Positions 34,481-40,218 of a stretch of DNA of 64,000 nt are shown here, piece by piece. The translations under genes and the position numbers were made by a program. Within the stretch, counting starts at the first letter, position 1. Every line of letters starts with the position of its first letter. Origin of the DNA: Butyricicoccus_A sp963588905 (lineage in GTDB: Bacteria > Bacillota > Clostridia > Oscillospirales > Butyricicoccaceae). The notes under the pieces were generated by a model that was given only the letters and a program-made list of their open reading frames with translations, ran no database searches and was not told the origin of the DNA. The stretch covers positions 16,598 to 80,597 of the forward strand of contig CAVAJF010000005.1 of assembly GCA_963588905.1 (NCBI GenBank), read 5' to 3'.

Positions 34481-35391
34481 GAGTTGTGCGTCCGGGAGCG
34501 TTGACAACTGTACAGGACGAAGGACGATTCGGCTATCAGTCGATGGGCATTGGCGTCGGCGGATGCATGGATACCCGTGCGTATCATCGTGCGAATTATC
34601 TTGTCGGCAATACAAACGGCGAAGCGGTTTTGGAAATGACCTTTGCCGGCGCGTGCTTTGTTGCCATGCAGGATATGATTTTGGCACTGAACGGAGCAGA
34701 CATGCAGCCGAAGCGAAACAAGAAGCCGATTCCGATGAATCAGCCGTTTGAGCTGCATGAAGGAGAGGAACTGATGCTGTCGTTTGCCAAGACCGGTTGC
34801 CGATGCTATCTGGCTGCGGCTGGCGGATTCGATATGCCGATTGTTTTGGGCAGCCGCTCGACCAACATGAAATGCCATATGGGCGGATTTTTGGGCAGAG
34901 CTTTGATTCCCGGTGATATTTTGGCGATTGGCGAGGAGCATCAGACATGGGAGCAGCTCAAAGATCGCCGCGTGCCGGAAGAAGAATACCCGACAGAGGT
35001 TGTGCTGCGTGCAGTTCTCGGTCCGCAGGACGATGCATTTACCGCGAAAGGCATTGAGACCTTCTTCCATGAAAGCTACACGGTTGCAGACAACAGTGAC
35101 CGCATGGGGTATCGTATGAGCGGTGCGGAGATTGAAAGCCATCACGGTTCCGATATTATTTCGGATGGCATCACATTGGGATCAGTGCAGGTGGCGTCGG
35201 ATGGCAAGCCGATCGTTTTGATGGCAGACCGCCAGACGACCGGCGGCTATGCGAAGATTGCAACGGTTTGTACGTTTGACATCCCGAAGCTGGCACAGTG
35301 CCGCCCGGGTGACCACGTTCGATTCCAACAGGTATCATTGCGAGAGGCGAGCAAACTCGCGCGGAAGGAGAAACAGCATGAATTATTCTGA
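34474..35391 (+). CDS. pxpC: 5-oxoprolinase subunit PxpC
   Basis: A 305-residue protein of the KipA/biotin-dependent carboxyltransferase-like family. The N-terminus VVRPGALTTVQDEGRFGYQ and the later SDRMGYRMSG and LMADRQTTGGYAKIATV are the known PxpC/KipA signatures. GAGGTG precedes the ATG, which lies within the end of pxpB. Its C-terminus overlaps the DUF1445 gene by 14 bases, so four genes in a row are translationally linked. Confidence 0.92.
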   Translation: MLRVVRPGALTTVQDEGRFGYQSMGIGVGGCMDTRAYHRANYLVGNTNGEAVLEMTFAGACFVAMQDMILALNGADMQPKRNKKPIPMNQPFELHEGEELMLSFAKTGCRCYLAAAGGFDMPIVLGSRSTNMKCHMGGFLGRALIPGDILAIGEEHQTWEQLKDRRVPEEEYPTEVVLRAVLGPQDDAFTAKGIETFFHESYTVADNSDRMGYRMSGAEIESHHGSDIISDGITLGSVQVASDGKPIVLMADRQTTGGYAKIATVCTFDIPKLAQCRPGDHVRFQQVSLREASKLARKEKQHELF

Positions 35392-36163
35392 GATGAGTCC
35401 GCGCGAGGTGCGCGCGTTAATTCGAGAAAAGAAAATTACGGGGCCGACAGCGGGTATGAGCGCCGGATACGCACAGGCCAATTTGGTTGTGCTTCCCGCA
35501 GACCTTGCGTATGATTTTTTGTTATTTGCCCAGCGCAATCCGAAGTCCTGTCCGCTGCTCGAAGTCAGCGACAAGGGCAGCCGTGCTCTGCACAGCATCG
35601 CGCAGGACACAGATATTGCCAATGACTTGCCGAAATATCGAATTTACCGAAACGGCGAGTTGGATGGCGAGTATACGGATGTAGAACAGTTTTGGCGCGA
35701 TGATTTGGTCAGCTTTTTGATTGGATGCAGTTTTTCCTTTGAGTCAGCACTGCTGGAAGCTGGCGTGCCGGTTCGTCACATCGAAGAGGGCTGCAACGTA
35801 CCGATGTATAAGACCAATATTGCTTGCACACCGGCGGGTGTCTTTCATGGCAATATGGTTGTCAGTATGCGCCCGTTGCCATATGACCAGATCGTCAAGG
35901 CAACGCTGATTACCGGTGATATGCCGCGGGTACACGGTGCACCGATTCATATCGGCAATCCGGAGGCAATTGGCATTCACGATTTACAGCATCCGGATTT
36001 TGGCGATATGGTCACAATAAACGACGGCGAAGTACCGGTGTTCTGGCCGTGCGGCGTGACACCGCAGAATGTCATTATGGATTCTAAACCGCCGTTTGTC
36101 ATTACCCATGCGCCGGGACATATGTTTATTACCGATGTAAAAAATGTGGATTTGAAATATTGA
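35378..36163 (+). CDS. DUF1445 protein, N-terminal-type domain of D-glutamate cyclase
   Basis: A 261-residue protein of the DUF1445 / putative hydro-lyase family: GMSAGYAQANLVVLPADLAYDFLLF, RNPKSCPLLEVSD, GCSFSFESALLEAG, and WPCGVTPQ with HAPGHMFITD near the end. In vertebrates DUF1445 is fused to DUF4392 in the mitochondrial D-glutamate cyclase DGLUCY, which makes 5-oxo-D-proline; here the DUF4392 part is a separate gene in the same operon. AGGAG precedes ATG 35378. I infer a role in D-glutamate cyclisation or a neighbouring step; the isolated bacterial family has no firmly known reaction that I can cite. Confidence 0.85.
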   Translation: MNYSEMSPREVRALIREKKITGPTAGMSAGYAQANLVVLPADLAYDFLLFAQRNPKSCPLLEVSDKGSRALHSIAQDTDIANDLPKYRIYRNGELDGEYTDVEQFWRDDLVSFLIGCSFSFESALLEAGVPVRHIEEGCNVPMYKTNIACTPAGVFHGNMVVSMRPLPYDQIVKATLITGDMPRVHGAPIHIGNPEAIGIHDLQHPDFGDMVTINDGEVPVFWPCGVTPQNVIMDSKPPFVITHAPGHMFITDVKNVDLKY

Positions 36164-36176
36164 TGAGGTGAGTACG

Positions 36177-36947
36177 ATGAAGAAAGTAGATTTGAACTGT
36201 GATTTAGGCGAGAGCTTTGGCAATTATACCTGTGGTATGGATGAACAGGTCATTCCGTGGATCTCTTCCGCCAATGTCGCTTGCGGCTTTCATGCTTCTG
36301 ATCCGCTGGTGATGCAGAAAACCGTCGCACTCGCCGCACAGGTTGGTGTCCATGTCGGTGCCCATCCGGGTTATCCGGATTTGGTCGGCTTCGGCAGAAG
36401 AAATATGAATGTTTCTTCGGCAGAACTGAAGGCAATGGTACAGTACCAGATCGGTGCTTTGTCTGCTTTCTGTAAGGCACAGGGCGTCAAGCTCCAGCAT
36501 GTGAAGCCGCACGGTGCAATGTACAACATGGCTGGCAAGGATGCTAAGCTGGCAACCGCCATTTGCGAAGGCATTGCAGAAGTGAATGATTCTCTGATTT
36601 TGCTGGGACTGGCAGGCAGTGAACTGCTGCGTGCCGCTCGCAAGATTGGGCTTCCGAGTGCCAGTGAAGTCTTTGCAGATCGTGCCTATGAAGATGATGG
36701 CAGCTTGGTTGCGCGCAGCAAGCCGGGCGCTATGATTACCGATGAAGATCTTGCCATTTCCCGCGTTGTTCGCATGGTGAAGGAAGGCAAGGTAGAGACC
36801 ATCTCTGGCAAGACGATTTCGATTCAGGCGGATTCTATCTGTGTACACGGTGACAGTCCAAAGGCATTGGCATTTGTCGAGAAGATCCGCACGGAACTGA
36901 CGGAAGAGGGTGTATTGATCGCCCCAATGGACGACATCGTTCGTTAA
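36177..36947 (+). CDS. pxpA: 5-oxoprolinase subunit PxpA (LamB/YcsF family)
   Basis: A 256-residue protein with the unmistakable N-terminus VDLNCDLGESFGNYTCGMDE and SSANVACGFHASDPLVM, followed by GVHVGAHPGYPDLVGFGRR and HVKPHGAMYN, which hold the metal or substrate ligands of the family. PxpA completes the PxpABC 5-oxoprolinase. GAGGTGA sets ATG 36177; an in-frame GTG nine bases upstream overlaps the ribosome site. It lies 13 bp after the DUF1445 gene. Confidence 0.93.
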   Translation: MKKVDLNCDLGESFGNYTCGMDEQVIPWISSANVACGFHASDPLVMQKTVALAAQVGVHVGAHPGYPDLVGFGRRNMNVSSAELKAMVQYQIGALSAFCKAQGVKLQHVKPHGAMYNMAGKDAKLATAICEGIAEVNDSLILLGLAGSELLRAARKIGLPSASEVFADRAYEDDGSLVARSKPGAMITDEDLAISRVVRMVKEGKVETISGKTISIQADSICVHGDSPKALAFVEKIRTELTEEGVLIAPMDDIVR

Positions 36948-36967
36948 AAGAAAAGGAGGAGACCGTT

Positions 36968-37801
36968 ATGGAAGGTCGAATTGAAAAGGTACTGCTCAGT
37001 CATTCTGGTCGCGGCATGGATATTCTGTGCGAGCACCTGCGAAAAGACTATTGCCGTGAGGCTGCTGCCAAGCTGCTGGAGCGTCCAAAGGGAACGGTTT
37101 TGCTGACCACTGGATTTTATGTCAATGGCGCCGCAGAGACCGATGGCCCTCCGGGAACCATGGTGCTGGCAAAGGCATTGGAGAAAATCGGATACCAGCC
37201 GGTTATTGTCACTGATGCGTATTGCAAAGGATTTTTTGAAATCTGTCAGCTGGCGGTAGAGTATGTCGATACACAGGCGGAAGCAGAAGCATATGACCGA
37301 TTGTTTGATGTATATCAGCCGGTTGCATTGATTTCCATTGAACGCTGCGGCAAAAACCGCAAGGGTGATTATGCGAATATGCGCGGCGAGAGCATCCTCG
37401 ATCATACGGCCAGAACAGATCTCCTCTTTGAACAGGCAGCCGAACGCGGCATTTTTACGATTGGTGTCGGTGACGGCGGCAATGAAATCGGCATGGGCAA
37501 TCTCAAGGATGTCATTACGCAAAAGCTGTCCTTGGAACCGTGTGTCGTGCCGGTAGATCGACTGGTTATCGCTACCGTGTCTAACTGGGGCGCGTATGGC
37601 CTGACGGCGTATCTGCAAAAATTGTCCGGCAAGCGCGTATTCCCGCGGTATGAAGAAATTCGTGATTACATCAAGGCGATTGTCAAGATGGGCAGCGTGG
37701 ATGGCGTGACCAAGAAGTGCACGCCGAGTGTAGACAGCTTCCCGCCGACGATTGAAAAAGAGATTGTAGACAGCCTGTCTCTATTGACACAGACGGCATA
37801 A
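36968..37801 (+). CDS. DUF4392 protein, catalytic domain of D-glutamate cyclase
   Basis: A 277-residue protein matching the DUF4392 / glutamate-cyclase domain: VLLTTGFYVNG, AETDGPPGTMVLAKALEK, ISIERCGKNRKGDYANMRG and TIGVGDGGNEIGMGN. In human DGLUCY this domain converts D-glutamate to 5-oxo-D-proline. AAGGAGG precedes the ATG, and the gene is the last of the operon that also has dat, pxpABC and DUF1445. D-glutamate made or released elsewhere could be cyclised here and the product passed to the 5-oxoprolinase. The cyclase role is inferred from the eukaryotic fusion protein. Confidence 0.86.
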   Translation: MEGRIEKVLLSHSGRGMDILCEHLRKDYCREAAAKLLERPKGTVLLTTGFYVNGAAETDGPPGTMVLAKALEKIGYQPVIVTDAYCKGFFEICQLAVEYVDTQAEAEAYDRLFDVYQPVALISIERCGKNRKGDYANMRGESILDHTARTDLLFEQAAERGIFTIGVGDGGNEIGMGNLKDVITQKLSLEPCVVPVDRLVIATVSNWGAYGLTAYLQKLSGKRVFPRYEEIRDYIKAIVKMGSVDGVTKKCTPSVDSFPPTIEKEIVDSLSLLTQTA

Positions 37802-37820
37802 CATAAAAAACAGCCAAGAA

Positions 37821-37866
37821 AAACGTGCGTACCTCACACTGAGTGGGATACGCACGTTTGTTGTTT
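37821..37866 (+). terminator. Terminator of the D-glutamate/5-oxoproline operon
   Basis: An 11-bp outer stem (37821-37831 with 37849-37859) with a small inner stem, followed by GTTGTTT. Confidence 0.8.
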
Positions 37867-37877
37867 GTGATAAAGAG

Positions 37878-38345
37878 TTATTCCTGCACTGATGAGCTGG
37901 CGTTCGGCAGAGCGGAATAGATGTTTTTTATGGTGCGCAGGACAAAATGTGTCTGCGTCTGACATACGCCCGGCTGATCTTTTACCCAGCGATGAATGAC
38001 CTCCAATTCATCGGACGAGCGACAGCTGACCTTAATCATGTAATCATAGCTTCCTGTCAGATAGTAACAGGAGACAACGTTTGGATGCTCCATGACCTGT
38101 TCGGAAAAAGAATCATTAAACCGCGGATGCTCCAAGGAAATTTCAATCAGAGCGGTGACGTCATTGCCGACCTTGGCGTCATTGGTGATGGCAGTATACG
38201 AACAGATAATACCGGCATCTTCCATTTTATGAATGCGTTCGATGACTGTCGATACAGACAGATGCACGGCTTTTCCGATGTCCGAAGCACGCGCCCGGGC
38301 GTTTTGCTTCAGGTGTGCCAGTATTTTCTGATCAATTTGATCCAT
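37878..38345 (-). CDS. Lrp/AsnC-family regulator
   Basis: A 155-residue regulator. N-terminal helix-turn-helix: DQIDQKILAHLKQNARARASDIGKAVHLSVSTVIERIHKME; the C-terminal RAM/effector domain has YYLTGSYDYMIKV and VKDQPGVCQTQTHFVL. Such proteins usually respond to amino acids. It faces the end of the dat-pxp operon (convergent) and is the nearest regulator, so control of that operon by glutamate, 5-oxoproline or a D-amino acid is plausible. GGGAGGA sets ATG 38345; the longer in-frame start at 38387 lies inside the leader hairpin. Confidence 0.88.
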   Translation of the reverse strand: MDQIDQKILAHLKQNARARASDIGKAVHLSVSTVIERIHKMEDAGIICSYTAITNDAKVGNDVTALIEISLEHPRFNDSFSEQVMEHPNVVSCYYLTGSYDYMIKVSCRSSDELEVIHRWVKDQPGVCQTQTHFVLRTIKNIYSALPNASSSVQE

Positions 38346-38372
38346 CCTTGGATTCCTCCCGTGTTCGGTATG

Positions 38373-38407
38373 AAAAAAGGCGGTCAACGCTTTGGATGCT
38401 GACCGCC
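38373..38407 (-). terminator. Terminator after the MATE gene and at the start of the Lrp leader
   Basis: GGCGGTCA/TGACCGCC stem (38400-38407 with 38379-38386), then TTTTTT on the minus strand. It ends the MATE transcript, but it also begins only a few bases after the start expected from the promoter at 38421-38449. Confidence 0.78.
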
Positions 38408-38420
38408 ATTGGTTTCTTTT

Positions 38421-38449
38421 ATTATATCAGCCGGAGCAAATCTTGTCAA
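38421..38449 (-). promoter_or_regulatory. Promoter for the Lrp-family gene inside the MATE 3' end
   Basis: On the minus strand, TTGACA (38444-38449), 17-bp spacer, TATAAT (38421-38426): a perfect consensus overlapping the last codons of the MATE gene. Confidence 0.72.
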
Positions 38450-39773
38450 AACCCTTTTTCTTCAAGTGCCGGAACACGAGCAGGCAAATGACGACGGAGA
38501 GCAGAGAGCCACTTGTTGTGGCGAGACCCATCGGGAACAGCGTGTTCGGGAAAAGAATTGACGTAAGGTATACGCCCGGAACGCGCACCAACGCAATGGC
38601 AAGAATGTTGTGCAGGAAAGAAAATTCTGATCGGCCGCAGGCGCAAAAATACCCGCTAAAGCTGAAATGAATGCCCGCGAAGATACAGTCCCAGATATAA
38701 CCGCGCAAATACTGACTGCCGAACACGACAACGGCGGCATCTGCTGTAAAGAGACCGACGACAGATGGTGCGATGAACTGGATGGTCAGGGCGACGACAA
38801 TACCAAAGCTGACAGTGATACAGATGCCGCACCGCAGCACCTGTATTGCACGCTGCGGCTTTCCGGCACCGATGTTCTGTGCGCCAAGTGCAGAGATTGT
38901 GGACAGCATAGAGGACGGTACCAAGAACAGAAAACTGATGATTTTTTCCACAATACCGACTGCGGCTGCATCGCTGAGTCCGCGGCGATTGGCAATCACG
39001 GTAATGATAAGAAAGGCAATTTGAATCAAGCCGTCTTGCAGAGCGATAGGAATGCCGATTTTTAAAATACGTCCCATTGCTTCGCGGCGCGGATTCCAGT
39101 CGCTTTTGTGCAGGGAAATGCCGGTGTTTTTCTTACGAATCACAAGAAAGGCGATAATAACGCTGAGACCCTGAGACAGTGTCGTGCCCAATGCCGCACC
39201 GACAGCCCCGAGATGCAGCGCGCCGATGAATACATAGTCTAACACGATGTTTGCGACACAGGCGATGGCGATGAAGTACATCGGGCTTTTGGAATCACCC
39301 AAGCCGCGGAAAATCGAGCTGATGATGTTGTATGCTGTGATACAGGGAATACCGATAAAGCAGACTGTTAGATAGGCAATCGTGCCGGATACAGCCTGTT
39401 CCGGTGTAGACATGATGGACACGATCGGTTTGACAAGTCCCAAAAGCAGCGCCATGAGGACAACAGAGGCTGTTAAAAACAGCACAGCGGTATTGCCGAT
39501 AGTCTGTGAGATTTTCTTTTTATCTTCGGCGCCGACGGCCTGTCCGATGGTAACCGTGGTGCCCATCGCCAGACCGACAATCATAACGGTGATCATGTGC
39601 ATCACCTGGCTGCCGACAGAGACTGCCGTTGTGCTGGCAACTCCTTCAAATTGTCCGATGATAAACAAATCCGCCATGCCGTACAGTGTCTGTAAAAAAT
39701 ACGACAGGAGATACGGCAGAGAAAAATAGGCAATGTTCTTCCATACATTACCGGTAGTGAGATTTCGTTCCAT
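38427..39773 (-). CDS. MATE-family multidrug/small-cation exporter
   Basis: A 448-residue membrane protein with about 12 hydrophobic segments in two pseudo-symmetric halves. The start MERNLTTGNVWKNIAYFSLPYLLSYFLQTLYGMADLFIIG and GDSKSPMYFIAIACVANIVLDYVFIG are typical of the DinF/MepA-type MATE exporters. These use Na+ or H+ gradients to expel drugs or cations. Its 5' leader has a terminator and an aptamer-like segment (see the leader entry), so expression is probably ligand-controlled. AGGAGGAAG precedes the ATG. Confidence 0.9.
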   Translation of the reverse strand: MERNLTTGNVWKNIAYFSLPYLLSYFLQTLYGMADLFIIGQFEGVASTTAVSVGSQVMHMITVMIVGLAMGTTVTIGQAVGAEDKKKISQTIGNTAVLFLTASVVLMALLLGLVKPIVSIMSTPEQAVSGTIAYLTVCFIGIPCITAYNIISSIFRGLGDSKSPMYFIAIACVANIVLDYVFIGALHLGAVGAALGTTLSQGLSVIIAFLVIRKKNTGISLHKSDWNPRREAMGRILKIGIPIALQDGLIQIAFLIITVIANRRGLSDAAAVGIVEKIISFLFLVPSSMLSTISALGAQNIGAGKPQRAIQVLRCGICITVSFGIVVALTIQFIAPSVVGLFTADAAVVVFGSQYLRGYIWDCIFAGIHFSFSGYFCACGRSEFSFLHNILAIALVRVPGVYLTSILFPNTLFPMGLATTSGSLLSVVICLLVFRHLKKKGFDKICSG

Positions 39774-39792
39774 ACTTCCTCCTTATTTCATA

Positions 39793-39929
39793 AAAATAGC
39801 CGGATAAGAGAGCGATACTCTGCCAGCTCTCTTATCCGGTCGTCCTATACGTAGAAGCAACCCTCGGAAATACTGCGAACTATCGTTATCTTATCCGGCC
39901 TTATACTTACGTTTATAAGTCCTCCGACA
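39793..39929 (-). promoter_or_regulatory. Structured leader of the MATE gene, candidate guanidine-IV (mepA-type) riboswitch
   Basis: The leader runs from about 39929 down to the MATE start. It ends in a 13-bp terminator stem (39827-39839 with 39800-39812) and a T run on the minus strand. The segment upstream (39840-39929) repeats part of the terminator arm (GCCGGATAAG, also CCGGATAAG at 39831-39839), as expected for switching between two folds. Guanidine-IV riboswitches are known from MATE (mepA) leaders in Clostridia; I could not match the consensus base by base, so the ligand class is a guess. Confidence 0.42.
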
Positions 39930-39935
39930 AAAAGT

Positions 39936-39964
39936 ACCATACCATATCTTGTTTGCCTTGTCAA
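39936..39964 (-). promoter_or_regulatory. Promoter of the MATE gene
   Basis: TTGACA (39959-39964), 17-bp spacer, TATGGT (39936-39941) on the minus strand. Confidence 0.75.
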
Positions 39965-40000
39965 CCGCGCTAAATGCTTGCTAAATTGCTTCGTGCATGA

Positions 40001-40029
40001 TTGACGTATTTTTATGGATATGCTATGCT
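40001..40029 (+). promoter_or_regulatory. Promoter of the P-type ATPase gene
   Basis: TTGACG (40001-40006), 17-bp spacer, TATGCT (40024-40029), back to back with the MATE promoter. Confidence 0.75.
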
Positions 40030-40033
40030 TAAG

Positions 40034-40179
40034 GCAGTTGAAAAGGGAGTAGTTGCAAGGCATGTTGTCAACATCACGATTTGCACAGGCAAATCTGGCA
40101 GTGTGCGCCTGAATACACAGGTAACAAGACTTTTCGGCAGCTGTTGTTATACGCTTCAGCTGGCGGAAGGTCTTTTTTT
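40034..40179 (+). promoter_or_regulatory. yybP-ykoY (manganese) riboswitch with terminator
   Basis: The leader contains GAAAAGGGAGTAGTTG and, further on, TTGTCAACATCACG, both close to the conserved core of yybP-ykoY aptamers. The aptamer closing stem GAAAAG (40040-40045) / CTTTTC (40130-40135) overlaps the 5' arm of a 17-base terminator stem (40127-40143 with 40156-40172, one mismatch) followed by seven or more T. Mn2+ binding should therefore favour readthrough into the P-type ATPase. Known yybP-ykoY targets include P-type ATPases such as YoaB. Confidence 0.78.
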
Positions 40180-40218
40180 ATTTGCCTTCCGCCGCAGAAA
40201 ATCGACGAAAGGAAGGCA

